A stretch of 64,000 bases of DNA from Caecitellus pseudoparvulus (Eukaryota; Bigyra: Bicosoecida). Shown here piece by piece: positions 31,232 through 42,808 of this stretch (its first letter is position 1; every line of letters starts with the position of its first letter). Below the pieces are notes generated by a model. The model ran no database searches and was not told the DNA's origin. It was given only the letters and a program-made list of their open reading frames with translations. The DNA is taken from assembly GCA_965644315.1 (NCBI GenBank), contig CBFFRQ010000044.1, positions 1 to 64,000 of the forward strand, in the 5' to 3' direction. The position numbers and the translations under genes are program-made.

Positions 31232-32282
31232 TCACTCCGAGTGCCACACACAGTCCGGGCCGGACATGGCCCCCTCCACCTCCGTCGCAGCCAACGCGTC
31301 CAGCGCAGCGAGGCAGCCCGCCATCTCCAACGCGGAGAAGTCGGCCATGTCCACTGTGGCACCCGTCGCGCGGTTGCTCATGGACAGGGCCGCACCGCCT
31401 GCCTTGATGGGCACCGCAGCACACGTCGCCAGGTCCAGCAGCTGGAACGTTTCCATCTGGGCACAGGCAGCGCCAGGCACCTCTGCTTCAATGGTGTCCA
31501 GGAGGCCCGTGTTGGCGTCGCCGAAGGCCTCCACTTGCCGCCCCTGGGACGAGTAGAAGCTGTCGCAGGTGACGTCAGTGCCCTGCAACACGGCGTACGG
31601 TCCGCCCTCCCCCACTGGCTTCACAGCCGCCACACGGGCTTCCAGCGCAGCGACGTACGCTTCCGTGATGCCTGCGTCAGCTTGCACAGGGGCGCTGATG
31701 CTGTACGGCTTGACATCAGTCGCGCCCTTGCGAAACGCATCAGGCTCCCGGCGCACCAGCACGCTGTCTGCCGCCACGACCACGTTGCCGGCACCAGTGC
31801 TGCCCAGGCCGCCGCAGGTGCCGAAACGCAGCATGGCCATCTCGCCCGTCACCACGGCGCGTGTCTCCCGCACGACAAAGTCCATCATCGCTGTGCCCAT
31901 GCCAGTGGCCACAATGCTCACAGGCACGCCTTTGTACAGGCCAGTGTAAGTGGTGAAGCCGCGGGAGCTGCCCACGACAGTCACGCTGTCCATGTGCTTG
32001 GAGGCACGCTCTGCACGCCCCGCAGAGCCCACTGACAGCACCCGGTTGGCAACTGCGGCAGGCAGGCAGGCAGGCAGGCAGTGGCGAGCGCAGGCGGTCA
32101 CGGAAGCGAGTTGCCGCCACGCACCTTCGCCCTTCTTCACGTTCAGGTGGTGCACACGGCCGTCCTCAGTCATGGGGAAGTTGGGATCATCGTACACTGC
32201 CGTGGGGCGCGTTGTACGTCGGCTGTGCGGCGCCGCGAGTCGTGGCTGTCGTCTGTATGCGCCGCTCACCTTTGGCTGCCAT
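31232..32282 (-). CDS. Uridine phosphorylase-like nucleoside phosphorylase
   Basis: Phosphorolysis of uridine to uracil and ribose-1-phosphate in pyrimidine salvage. Exons on the minus strand: 32270-32282 (13 nt, ATG GCA GCC AAA G), 32125-32196 and 31232-32052, totalling 301 aa. Motifs of the PNP/UDP family: NRVLSVGSAGRAERAS (phosphate-binding region), GVPVSIVATGMGTAMMDF, LRFGTCGGLG and AQMETFQLLDLA near the catalytic end. Donors are GTGAGC and GTGCGT. Length is near the eukaryotic uridine phosphorylase range. Substrate (uridine versus other nucleosides) is by family resemblance only. Confidence 0.9.
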
Positions 32283-32485
32283 GGCGCATCAACTTCCGCA
32301 GCAGGGCAGCGTCAACTCTGGCAGACGCAGCTGGCGAGCAACTCAGGCGGGGCAGTCACTTTTAAGATTACGAACATGCTTATCGTGTCAAGTTTTGACC
32401 AGTCTGACTGCTTGCAGTGCGCTGGTGTGGCTGGCGTGCTGCCGCATCAGCGTGGGCACCGCGCTGGTGCACAGTGCTCGGAGCC

Positions 32486-34396
32486 ATGTTCCGCGCACAC
32501 ACAGCCTGGCGCAGGTGTCTGCAGGCTTGCGTCGCAGGCAGCGCGCTGTCCTTGGGAACAGTGCAGGCAGAGGTGCTGCCACAAGGCTGGCGCGGCAGCA
32601 GCCCCAGCGCCAACAGCAGTGACGTGCGGCAGACAGAGGCAGCGCTACGGCGCCTGGCGGAGCAGGGGCCAGCTCAGGCGGCGCAGGGCCACAGGGCGGT
32701 CGTGCGTGTGGAGGGCAGGGGCGTGGACGGCACTGGCGTGTGTGTGTCGCCGGCGGGCCACGTGCTGACTGCCGCCAGCGTCGTGGCAGGCAACACCCCA
32801 CTGCGCGTGAGGTTCGAGGATGGGCATGTGTACGACGCAGTGCCAGAGGGCGTGGAGTGGGCCGCTGGACTGGCCCTGCTTCGGCTGCACGGACCCGGCA
32901 CCTTCACTCCTGCTCGCGACTTGCAGCGGCTGCTGGGGCTGGCACACCACAAACAAGGCATGCTGGGCGCTGAGCATGCCCGCCGCCCATGGCAAGGCTG
33001 CAATGCGCTGGAGGACCTACTGCAACATGATGCTCCTCAGGCTGTCAACCCCATTCCAGGCATCGTTTCGCACCTGGCGAGCCAAGTCCGCGCCCTCTGG
33101 CGTGGCGTTTCGTCTGGAGCAGCGTTTCACCCTGCTTGGTCCGTGCAGTCGCCGCTGAGCGCCACTCGGCTCAACGCTGGACTCGAAACACAGCAAGACT
33201 CTGCACGTGTGCATCCATTTGCGGGCAGCCTGTTGGACGAGTCCACGGCACCTGCCCCCTGCATCACAGCCTTCCTGCCGCTGGCCAGTACTCTCCCGAG
33301 CACTCTGTACCTGCTCGCCGCCGACCCGCTCAGTGTGGACCCGGCCGCCTTTAACTCCACAGTGGACACCACACGCAGTGTAACTCCCGCTGGCCTGCGT
33401 TGGCACGGCCCCATGGGCGAGGCGCCCCCCCTGCAGCCGTCTTCACGTCACCACTTCTTCGGCTGCACTGGCACGCCCCTCTCCCTCCCAGCCCTGCACG
33501 CCCAGCCGACAGTGTTCACGACATCCCCAGGCACTCCGCTGGTGTCTGCTGATGGCTGCTTGGTGGGGCTGGTCCTGGGCGGCTGTGACACCGCCCTGAC
33601 TGCAGTGGATGTGACCCACTCTGCAACGCAACGCCTGCTTGGCGCTCTGCGCCACAGCGATGCCCCCACCAACACCGCTTCATGGCAAGCCTTGCATGGC
33701 TTGGGCCTTGCAGTGCGTACATCTGATCCCGAAGTCCTTGGGCCAGCCGACCTACCCGCCCCTCACGTGGAGCCACCGGCACATGTGCGCGCGCAGGAAA
33801 CGCTCGCACAACTCATGTCACAGGAGCAAGAACAAGCGCTTCTCGCCGACTCGACACGCGCCGACATTCTTCGCCAGCGTAAAGAAGGCGGCGTCACGGG
33901 CATGCTGGCTCGCAACATGCCGCTGCCACTGCACGGTGTGCCTTCACCCACTGCCGCCGCTGCCCGCGCAGCAACTGCCGCGGCACAGGCCAAGGCACCC
34001 ACTACACCCACCACCTGTGCCGTCGTCTCAGCTGTGCAGCAAGGCAGCGTTGCGTGGACGGCCGGACTGCGCCCTGGCCAGCTGTTGCTGGGGGCTGATG
34101 GCGCTCCGCTGCACTCTGCCCTGCAATTGTCCGGCCTGCTGCAGAGCAGGGCTGGGCCCGTGCAACTCACTGTGGTTGTTCCTGCGGCGCAGTTTGTACA
34201 GCAAGGCCTGTCAGAGGCTGTGGACACCTCCTTCCTTCCGCAGTCGTGGCGGGAAGCGGTGGGCGGCGCGTGGGCAACGAAGCGCATTTCGCTGCCCTGT
34301 GCCGCACAGCACCAGGCAGATGCCACCCAAGGCTGTTGGCTCACGGAAGGGCAGGTGGAGGCTGCAGCAGCCTTACTGCCTCCACCTGCCTCCTGA
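32486..34396 (+). CDS. HtrA/Deg-like protein with degenerate protease site and PDZ domain
   Basis: A 636-aa product from ATG 32486 with an N-terminus (MFRAHTAWRRCLQACVAG) like a mitochondrial or other organelle-targeting leader. A trypsin-like core resembles HtrA: GTGVCVSPAGHVLTAASVVAG, then RVRFEDGHVYDAV and GLALLRL. The expected catalytic His is replaced by Ser98, the Asp before LALL is Gly128, and the Ser loop (normally GNSGGPL) reads SPGTPLVS at about 347-354. All three triad positions therefore look lost. A PDZ domain follows at about residues 510-570 (AVVSAVQQGSVAWTAGLRPG). Between them are a long Ala/Thr/Pro-rich linker and an acidic helix. It is probably a non-catalytic scaffold or chaperone. 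Hidden introns could alter the middle region. Confidence 0.72.
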   Translation: MFRAHTAWRRCLQACVAGSALSLGTVQAEVLPQGWRGSSPSANSSDVRQTEAALRRLAEQGPAQAAQGHRAVVRVEGRGVDGTGVCVSPAGHVLTAASVVAGNTPLRVRFEDGHVYDAVPEGVEWAAGLALLRLHGPGTFTPARDLQRLLGLAHHKQGMLGAEHARRPWQGCNALEDLLQHDAPQAVNPIPGIVSHLASQVRALWRGVSSGAAFHPAWSVQSPLSATRLNAGLETQQDSARVHPFAGSLLDESTAPAPCITAFLPLASTLPSTLYLLAADPLSVDPAAFNSTVDTTRSVTPAGLRWHGPMGEAPPLQPSSRHHFFGCTGTPLSLPALHAQPTVFTTSPGTPLVSADGCLVGLVLGGCDTALTAVDVTHSATQRLLGALRHSDAPTNTASWQALHGLGLAVRTSDPEVLGPADLPAPHVEPPAHVRAQETLAQLMSQEQEQALLADSTRADILRQRKEGGVTGMLARNMPLPLHGVPSPTAAAARAATAAAQAKAPTTPTTCAVVSAVQQGSVAWTAGLRPGQLLLGADGAPLHSALQLSGLLQSRAGPVQLTVVVPAAQFVQQGLSEAVDTSFLPQSWREAVGGAWATKRISLPCAAQHQADATQGCWLTEGQVEAAAALLPPPAS

Positions 34397-34608
34397 CTCC
34401 GTGAGTGCCCCTGCACAGCCCACTCTTGCTTCGCCGCACCTTGGTGCCACTGCCACTATCCTGCAATTTTCCGACTACCCCAGGAAAACCGCACTTCAAA
34501 CTCCGTGCTGAGAAGCCAAACACCAATACGAAAGTAACTAGGCCACTCTCCTAAGCCAGTCCAGGTTCACGCCGCTTGTGGCCTCGCCGGAATCACCACC
34601 GACCCCCA

Positions 34609-37600
34609 ATGGGCTTCCCAGCTTCTCGCTCGTCGGCAGGAAGCCTTGAGCCGGGGGCTCGAGCTGGGACTGGCGTTCAAGTACATGGGGGCGCTTCGTT
34701 CTGGACACAATGCAAGGAAGCGTTGTTTGGGGTGCGTATGAGGCGGGCAGGGGCAGAGCAGGGCTGGCATTCATGCGGAGGCACGCGGCGTTTCCCGTGC
34801 GCCCACTTCACCACCTTACATTGCTCGCTCTCAGGTGCTCTTCCTAGCTGCTAAGGATTCCCACGTCACCAACACGGGCACAGTGGTGCTGCTCACCATC
34901 ACCACGGCACAGCTGTGCTCGTTTGCCGTGGCAGGCCTGCTGGCTGCCGCCGCTGCGGAAGATGCGCAGACTTGTGAGTTCCCGCCGCCAAGCACACTCC
35001 ACTCCACTCTCCTGGCAGCGCACTCCTTCGCACTTCACTTCCCAGACAGCGGCATGCGTGAGCTGTCTGTGATACTGGACTCTATCAAGGTCGGCAGCAT
35101 CGTGGGGGCCCTGCAGCTCTCGGCAAGCCTCCTGCAAGTCTTGCTGTGGCTGAGTGTAGCGTTTTCGGCCGGCTCCACTGCCCTCCTCGCATCAGTTGCC
35201 ATCACCCTCGTCCGTGGCCGGAGGCAGGCGGGGTGGCAGCTGAAGCTCATGCGCACTGTAGCCTTGTTAGGCTCCACGGTGCTCTTCATTCCCATTGTCA
35301 GTGAGTGCTGCTTGGCTGGCCCCGCCCCCTGCGCGTGGCAGCTTGGCGTCTGTGAGAGCTGCCTGCCCTCACAAGCCACCACAACTCCTGTGTGTGCCGC
35401 ACCTGTGCTCCACTCACCCTCTGTCTGTCGCGCGCACTTCAGGTCTGCAGCTCGGCTGGGTGGCCTGTGCCCAGCCTGCCGTGCATGGCGCCATCGGGGG
35501 CCCTGCCCAGTGCTTCGTCGGCGGTCACCTCGCAGGCATGGTCCTCTGCCTCTTGACGCTGCCCCCCTTCATCTGCACCGCTGGCGCCACTGCAGCCTGC
35601 TACGTGGACCACTCCCTGCGCGGATCGCGGTTCAACGCCAAGCTGCATGGCCGAGCCGATGCGGTGCTGCTGATCGGGCAGGTGCTGACCATCGCCGTCT
35701 TCGACTTGCTGCCTGCCAGCTCGGCGCTGTGGCTGAAAGTCATCCTGCTGCTGGCCCTAAGCGCATACTGGCTGCGATCCTTCATCGTCACTCAACCTCA
35801 TATTCAAGGCACCATGAATGACATCCGGGCTGCGCAAGCTGGGGCGTTCACGTGGTGCTCCATCAGCCTGACCATCGCAGTGCTGTACCCCCGCGGGGAT
35901 GCAGGTCTGCTCCTTCTTGGCGGGGTGCTGCCCGTCTCTGTTCTTGCTGCCACAGCTGCCCGCATGCGGCGCTCCCGTGTCGAAATGGCACGGTTCTCTG
36001 ACTTGCTGTCCATGGCAGACATGCACCGTTGGGGGCTGGCACGGGTGCGGCAGTACGTCGCACTGCACACATCCCAGGAGCAAGCAGAGGCGTTGTTTGG
36101 CCTGCTGGGCGAGCTGCGCTTGCTGCCAGCGCAGTCGGAGTCCCTGCAACAAGACATGAAGCCCATGCCCAACTTGCACCGAAGCACCCCCAGCTCGACG
36201 CTCCAGTTGACACCCAAGGCACCTGTGAAGGGCGAGGCTGGCAGGGGAGCGGACCCCGAACATGTCCCTCGCGCGAAGATCGTGTCGCACGGGCACATGA
36301 TGCTGGACGACAGTAAGAGCGCTGCTCCGGCAAGCCGACCGCCGCGCATGACTCCTTCCCACTCCAGCATCACACGCACCAGCTCCCTGGACTCTGCAGC
36401 AGGGCAGCCAGAGCGTGAAATCTCCCTTTCACACACGGGGCTTGATACGGTGTTGGAAGTGGGCGACTCGTCTGGCGCTCACAGCCCGGCCAAGCAACCA
36501 AGCAGACAGCCCCAAGCTGCTCTTGCAAGCGCACACCCTGTAGTTTCCAACACCGGCATAGCAGCTCGAGTTGTGGCGACAGAGGGGCCAACCCACAGAA
36601 CCCCACTTGAGCGAGCTTTGCTGACAGCAGCAGACCGTGCATTCAAGACTGCAGCCGCGGTGGCGGGCGCCAGCACCCTGGCGCACTTCACGAAGGCGTC
36701 CTTCTACAGGTACTACCGCTCCAGCCGCTACATCGAGTACGTCGCCTTGAATGATGCCAAGGCAGGTGGGCCTCCCCTGGATGTCGCTTTCTTCGTGTAC
36801 CAGCGCACACGCCAACTGCAAGAAGCACAAGCAGGGTTTTCGTCAGTGGGGGAAGCCAAGCTGTCTGCCATCGACCGGGTGCTGTACGACCAGCACTGGA
36901 CCGCTGCAGTGAAGGCGGAGGTGGACTGGCACACGGCACAGGTGCGAGTGTGGAGCGTTCTGGCTGCGCCTGATCCCAGCGCCGAGGAGCTGCACCTGGC
37001 TGGCATCCAGCTCACGCGGGCTCTCATCACAGCCCAGACGTCATACGACGCCATGCTGGCCATGAACCCAAACTCGTCCCGCCTCCTGCGCGCCATGGGC
37101 TCCTACCGCATCCGCATGTGCGGCGACGTGGACGCCGGCAACGCGTTGCTGTCCCGGGCGGAGCGCATGGATGCGGCGGCCTTCCAGCGCAGCCAGGCCG
37201 AGCTGCCCTTCTTCCAGTATGGCGCCCACATGCCCACAAAGAGCTTTGTCGTGGACGAGTCCTGTGCCCTCATCACGGCCTCTGGGTCCCCCCACAGCAT
37301 CGGGGAAGTCACTGACGCCAACGCGACGGCAGCTCGCATGTTCGCTTGCACGGTGCCCACCCTCATCTCCAAGGCACTGCCAGACCTGCTGCCGCCCATT
37401 CTGGGGGAAGCCTTCGAGGCATCCATGCTGCAGTACACGACCTCAGGCGACGGGCTGACCTTTGACAAGGTGCGCCTGATGCTGATGGAGGATGCTTCCC
37501 AGCACCTGCTGCCTGTGGCGGCCCTGCTGCAGGAGACGCCCAGCGTGGACACCAGCATGACCATGAACTTCACCCTGGCCCTGCAGAAAGTGAACACGCC

Positions 37601-40600
37601 CTTCGACATGCTGCTGTGCGCGGGGCCGGACAATGACTACCGCATCGTGTCCGCGACAGCCTCAGCCCGGAGCACACTGGATGTCACGGACAGTTTCGGA
37701 GAAGGGGAAGGCGGCGCGGTGTCCCTGCTCCGGTACATGCCCCAGCTGGACGAGCCGGCAGCAGAGGCACTGTTCGGCTCCGACAGTGTGGAGGAGGTCG
37801 TCGCAGCTGTGCACTCCAGCGCCTCTCCTCGTGCGCGAAAGGCTGGGACTGGAGCTGGCCATACGACGCAGGGTGTCGCCTTGCGCCGCACTGGTTCCAC
37901 GGCATCCATGCGCACTGCTGCAGCGCTGCAAGGTGCACCACACCAGAAAGGAGGTGGGCCTTTGGTGTTGACTGACATGATGCGCGCCTGCCCTGTGCCG
38001 CTCGCGACAGTGCCAGTGCAGACACAGGCCATCACAGGCGGCGTCGCGCCGCTGCTGCTTGTGCTGTGGCCACGAGCAGGCGTGAAGCGCCTGTTGCCGA
38101 CCTCTGCTCGCCCTGCAGTGGAGGGCATGGTCAACAAGGCCTCCATGTCCACTCCCACCCACGGCCAGCTTGTTTCCTTGCCGGTGCATTCGCGGACAGG
38201 GGACCCTGCGCTTCACAGGGGGGGTGCGATACCCCTCACACCGCTGGGGGTGCCCACCTCTCACACGGGCCCTGACCTGGGTGCGAGTCCAAGGCCGTCC
38301 CCTGCCATGTCCAGGGGTGTTGCAGACGTGCGGAGCCAGGATGGGGACAGCGCTGGTGCAGACAGCAAGGCTGGGGAGCCAGCCTCACCTCACCTGCCCA
38401 AGGTGCCCAGGGCCTCTCCCACGGGTTCGACGTTCACCGGCGAGCCAAGGCACAGCCAGGCACCAGCGACGTACCCACCACCGCACGGGAAGCCGGGTAT
38501 GGGGAGCCCCGAGCAGCACCCCACTGCGAAACTCGAGGCAGAAGGGGGCAGTGCTCGCAGTGGGAAGCTGAAGGGCATCCTCGTGTCTGGCCGTGACGTG
38601 AGCGAGGGGGGCCGAGCCTCCGCCGCCTCTGCGCGGGATGGGGGTGACGACATGACCGACGGCGGCGGGTCCGTGCGCTTCCAACGCCTGGCCATGGACA
38701 TCATGGCCGGCAAGGGTCGAGCTGGGCCGGGTTCGTACCAAGGGTCCTTTCGCGGCGGTGGCAACTCGTCTGCCAGCAGTGGCTCCATGACTTCCCACAC
38801 GCGGCGGACTCGGTACCTCCTGCGGTCAGTGCTGGGGCAAGGCAGACACCCCGCAGTGACGGCCATCGTTACATCCTTGGCACTGCTGTTCGGCACCCTG
38901 CTCCTGTTGGCCATCGTGTTCTGCGTGGCCCTGCTCACAGAACGAGACACGTCCGAGCGGTCAGAAGCGTCCCTCACCACTGGCTTTGCGCGCACAGCGC
39001 ACATGCTCGCAGGTGCGTCAGGTGTTCAACACTTGCTGCTGAACCACCATGGGAGCTACCCCTTGCTTGGCTCGGAGCTGTCGTACTACACCGTGCAGCA
39101 CTCAGCCAGCGAGTTGGAAGCAGACCATGCCCAGCTGACAGCCGACCATCGGCTGCTGTACAACAAGGGCGGCAAGGCGGAGGTGGATGGGGAAGTCACG
39201 ACCATTCTCGACCGCACTGCCTCGGGCCAGGATGTGGGCATCAACCTGACTGTGCCAGAGGCCACACAATGGTTCGCCGGCCTTCTGCGCAATGTTGCCG
39301 ACCTGCCGCCTTCCTCCATCACGCCCACTGAGCCTCACGTGGCTGCGGTTGTGCACAATGCCTTGCTGGTGATGCTGCCTGCGCTGGACGCCAACTCCCA
39401 GAACAAGCTGCGGGTGTATTTGAACCACGAACACGAACAGGATGTCTTGCTGCTGGGCACGTTCATTTCCCTCTTCCTTGTCTTTGTCGTCGGGTCGTCA
39501 ATGTTTCTGTGGTGGCAGACCAGCACCCTGCGAGCCCACCGCGTGAAGCTCTTGAATACCTTCCAGTTCGTGTCGCGCAAGGCGAGCAAGAAGCTGAAGC
39601 GCCTCGCACAGACTGCACTGCTGACCTCTGTCAGTGCCGCCCAAGTGGAGTTGGGGGGCGTGGACGACGAGCTGATGGAGCTTGTGGGAGAGGGGCTCAT
39701 GGACGACGAGCGAGGAGCTGATGGGGCCGGTGACGGTACGGTGGAAGCAGGCTTGCACTCCACAACCCGCATTCGCGAGCGCCATGCCGCCAGCAGTGAC
39801 CGTGACCCCCTGAAGCACTCTGTGCAGCAGGACGTTGTGGCAGGCGTGCGCCTGTGGCTACCGGTGCTGTTCTTGGGAGGTTACCTCGCGGGTCTCTTCG
39901 TCATCAACGACTCCTTCCGCATACAGCGCAAGCAGGTGGCGCAGGGCTCCTTCTTTCGGCAAACGCTGCTCATTGGCTTGTTTCGCATGGACATGACCTT
40001 CGCAGCTGAGCTGTACGATCCCATTCGTGCCTTGCAGCTGAGTTCAAGCGCGACCGATGATGCGCTGAAGGTGCGGTTTGACGATGCGCACGCACTGGCA
40101 CATGAGGAGCTGTCCATCGTCATTCGGGGCACTGCACATGGACCCATTGATGGCGTGTCCACGAGCGGGCCATTGCCGGATTCCCGCGCGTTTGATCTCA
40201 TGCTCGGCGATGCCTGTGAGTTCATTGAGGCCGAGTACGCAGTGCACTCAACCAACGACAGCTTCCTGGGCCCCGACGCTTGTCGCCAGCTTGATAAGGG
40301 CATCCTGCGGTCAGGCCTACAGGCAGGAGTACTGCGCTACCTGTCCCTCGCCTCCAGGGCCTTTGCAGAGGTGTACGAAGCCCGGAAGTCCGGAGGTGGG
40401 ACGTTGCCAGGAAACTATTCAAACTCCGATGCCGTGCTGGGTGCCAGCCAGGCTGCACAGCTGCTGACCCCGTACCTCTCCCGCCTCGCATCACTGTCCA
40501 CGACTCAAGCACGCGACGAAGTGCATGCGCTAATGTCGCAGGAGATCGCAGTGATTTTCGGGCTGTCGGCAGCTGTTGTGGTGCTGCTCCTAGCCTCCCT

Positions 40601-40805
40601 GCTCACCCTTTTCATCCCGCACGCGTACCAGCACGGTGAACAAACCGTCGCGACGCAGATCTTGTTGACAGTGCTGCCACCCAGCTTGGTGGGCGTGAAC
40701 ATTGACCTGCACGAAGCCGTCGTGGAGGCTGTGGAGATGGTGGAGCAGGCATTCCCAGACACTGGCGTCATGTCCAATGCGCACAAGTACATGCTGGGCG
40801 CCTAG
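34609..40805 (+). CDS. TmcB-like multi-pass membrane protein, 1,959 aa
   Basis: Exons 34609-34731, 34835-34973, 35046-35300 and 35443-40805 join in phase. N-terminal half: a soluble start, then about seven hydrophobic segments. Middle: a helical region with FYRYYRSSRYIEYV, WSVLAAPDPSAEELHLAGIQ and SYDAMLAMNPNSSRLLRAMG, the pattern of the TmcB/TmcC family (Dictyostelium tiny macrocysts proteins and many protist homologues). A long Ser/Pro/Gly-rich linker follows, then four more membrane segments near residues 1295, 1500, 1640 and 1875. I see no nucleotide-cyclase domain at the C-terminus, although some protist TmcB proteins have one. Function in this organism is unknown; a sensory or signalling role at the cell or ciliary membrane is only an inference. 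AATGCATT lies 38 bases after the stop. Confidence 0.8.
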
Positions 40806-40843
40806 CTGCTTCAGCCCAAGTGGGCACGAGTGCCTCTGATCAT

Positions 40844-40851
40844 AATGCATT
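40844..40851 (+). terminator. AATGCATT downstream of the TmcB-like gene
   Basis: The octamer begins 39 bases past the stop, in the 198-bp gap before the next same-strand gene. Candidate poly(A) signal by recurrence. Confidence 0.5.
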
Positions 40852-41003
40852 CACTTGCCTTGGCCAACGGGGTCTGGAGAGCACCGTTCCCCGCAGTGGC
40901 AGCCTTCGCAAGGCACGTGGCACTCAGGAGACTGAGCCAATTCACGAAAACTTATCCCGGGCATGTGCGCAAGCGCAACGTTTCATTGTCACACCCTCTC
41001 ACC

Positions 41004-42677
41004 ATGAAGGTGTTGGGCTCCTTGCTGGCCCTTGTGGCCACGGCTGCGGTGTTCGCGCCTGCTGCCGCCCTCTACTCCAAGTCCGATGACGTGATTCAGA
41101 TCACGTCAGACCGCCAGTTTGAGAAGGACGTGCTGAAGTCAGACGGCGTCTGGTGCGTGGGCTGCGCCACGCTGTGCCCAGCGAGCTTGAAGCGCATGCC
41201 CATTTCCACCCATGCACAGGCTTGTCGAGTTCTACGCGCCGTGAGTGCTGCGTCAGCGCGCGGGTTTCGACTGGCGTGGTGGTTTTGTCAATTTCCGCGC
41301 CAGACCAAGTCCCCCACCCCCTGTATGCTCCTCAGGTGGTGCGGGCACTGCAAGAACCTTGCTCCAGAGTGGAAGAAGGCTGCCAAGCAGCTGAAGGGCG
41401 TCGTGAACGTGGCTGCAGTCGGTGCGTGCCACTGGCGCGGGAGTCTTCCGCGGCCACGTGTGCCACCCTCGAATTCTGCGAGCACCGCCCTCCACCGCCC
41501 CCTGCTGCAGATGCCACGGTCGTCGAGAGCCTGGCGGCAAAGTACCAGATCCAAGGCTTCCCCACCATTAAGGTGGGTGCCTATGTGTAGCTGCCCTGCC
41601 TTGCACCCGCCTCACTCGCTCCTTCCCTGCCCACGTCAGGTCTTCGCAGGCAAGAAGAGCGCCGGCAAGGACTACACTGGCGGGCGCGATGCACCTGCCA
41701 TCGTGAGCGCTGGTCTGCGTGAGGCCAGCTCCCTGGTCAAGGCCCGTGCCGGCGGCAAGAAGGCCGGTGGCGGGGGGAAGAAGGCTGGCGGCAGCGGCGG
41801 CGGCAACCGTCGGCGCGCAGGGGAGCCAGGGGGCGGGAAGCACGTCGTGACGCTGACAGAGGACAACTTCGACGAGCTGGTGCTGGGGTCAGATGACCTG
41901 TGGCTGGTGGAGTTCTACGCGCCGTGGTGTGGGCACTGCAAGAGCCTGGCCCCCGAGTGGGCGGCAGCGGCAGAGGAGCTGGAGGGGGATGTGAAGCTGG
42001 GCGCTGTGGATGCCACTGTGGCGTCCAGCCTGGCCTCCCGCTTTGGCGTGCGGGGGTACCCCACCATCAAGGTCTTCCCAGCCGGGCTCAAGGGCGGTGA
42101 CGAGTCGGCTCAGGAGTATCAAGGTGGGCGCGACGCTGGCTCCATTTCTGCATACGCCATGACCAAGCTGGAAGAAGGCGGCGCGTCGGCGCCCGTCACA
42201 CAGATCACCGACCAGGCCTCCTTCGACGGCATCTGCAACAAGGGCAAGGGCAGGCGCGTGTGCATCGTGGCCTTCCTGCGGAATTTGCTGGACGACGGCG
42301 CCGCTGGGCGGCAGGCGTACCTGGACATGCTGGAGGGCGTGGCCAAGTCGCACCGCAAGGGCCCGTACAAGTTCATGTGGGCGGCATCTGGTGACCATCC
42401 CGAGCTGGAGTCGGCACTGGGCGTGGCTGGCGCAGCTCCTGCGGTCGTGGCGCTGTCCATTGGCAAGAAGCGCGCTGCCCGCCACGCCGGCGCCTTCGAC
42501 GCGCCCAGCCTGGGCAAGTTCCTGCGCGCGCTGTCCTCTGGCAGCGCCAAGCCCGCCAAGCTGCCCAAGGACGTCGCCTTCACTGTGGCCACTGTGCCTG
42601 CGTGGGACGGCAAGGACGCCACCGTGCAGGTGGAGGAGGAGTTCAGCCTGGACGACATCATGGGCGAGGAGCTGTGA
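41004..42677 (+). CDS. Protein disulfide isomerase, P5/PDIA6 type (five exons, one of 21 nt)
   Basis: ER oxidoreductase that forms and rearranges disulfides. Exons 41004-41152, 41220-41240, 41336-41421, 41511-41572 and 41640-42677 give 451 aa. A signal peptide (MKVLGSLLALVATAAVFAPA) precedes two thioredoxin domains with WCGHC at residues 58-62 and 202-206. A Gly/Lys-rich linker separates them, and a redox-inactive C-terminal domain follows, as in P5. The C-terminus is DDIMGEEL, so the ER-retention signal would be GEEL rather than KDEL. The 21-nt exon encodes the LVEFYAP strand just before the first active site. Donors are GTGCGT (two), GTGAGT and GTGGGT. The start was chosen because upstream sequence is not a signal peptide. 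Confidence 0.93.
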   Translation: MKVLGSLLALVATAAVFAPAAALYSKSDDVIQITSDRQFEKDVLKSDGVWCVGCATLCPASLKRMPISTHAQACRVLRAVSAASARGFRLAWWFCQFPRQTKSPTPCMLLRWCGHCKNLAPEWKKAAKQLKGVVNVAAVGACHWRGSLPRPRVPPSNSASTALHRPLLQMPRSSRAWRQSTRSKASPPLRWVPMCSCPALHPPHSLLPCPRQVFAGKKSAGKDYTGGRDAPAIVSAGLREASSLVKARAGGKKAGGGGKKAGGSGGGNRRRAGEPGGGKHVVTLTEDNFDELVLGSDDLWLVEFYAPWCGHCKSLAPEWAAAAEELEGDVKLGAVDATVASSLASRFGVRGYPTIKVFPAGLKGGDESAQEYQGGRDAGSISAYAMTKLEEGGASAPVTQITDQASFDGICNKGKGRRVCIVAFLRNLLDDGAAGRQAYLDMLEGVAKSHRKGPYKFMWAASGDHPELESALGVAGAAPAVVALSIGKKRAARHAGAFDAPSLGKFLRALSSGSAKPAKLPKDVAFTVATVPAWDGKDATVQVEEEFSLDDIMGEEL

Positions 42678-42680
42678 AGC

Positions 42681-42688
42681 AATGCATT
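42681..42688. terminator. AATGCATT between PDI and the convergent membrane-protein gene
   Basis: Lies in the 29-bp gap, three bases after the PDI stop and 18 bases from the neighbour's stop. The palindrome could act for both strands. Confidence 0.55.
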
Positions 42689-42706
42689 GCCGGCCGCCGC
42701 CACGCC

Positions 42707-42725
42707 TCACATCATGCGGATGCCA

Positions 42726-42763
<38 letters not shown>

Positions 42764-42775
42764 CCCCATCCCACG

Positions 42776-42808
<33 letters not shown>

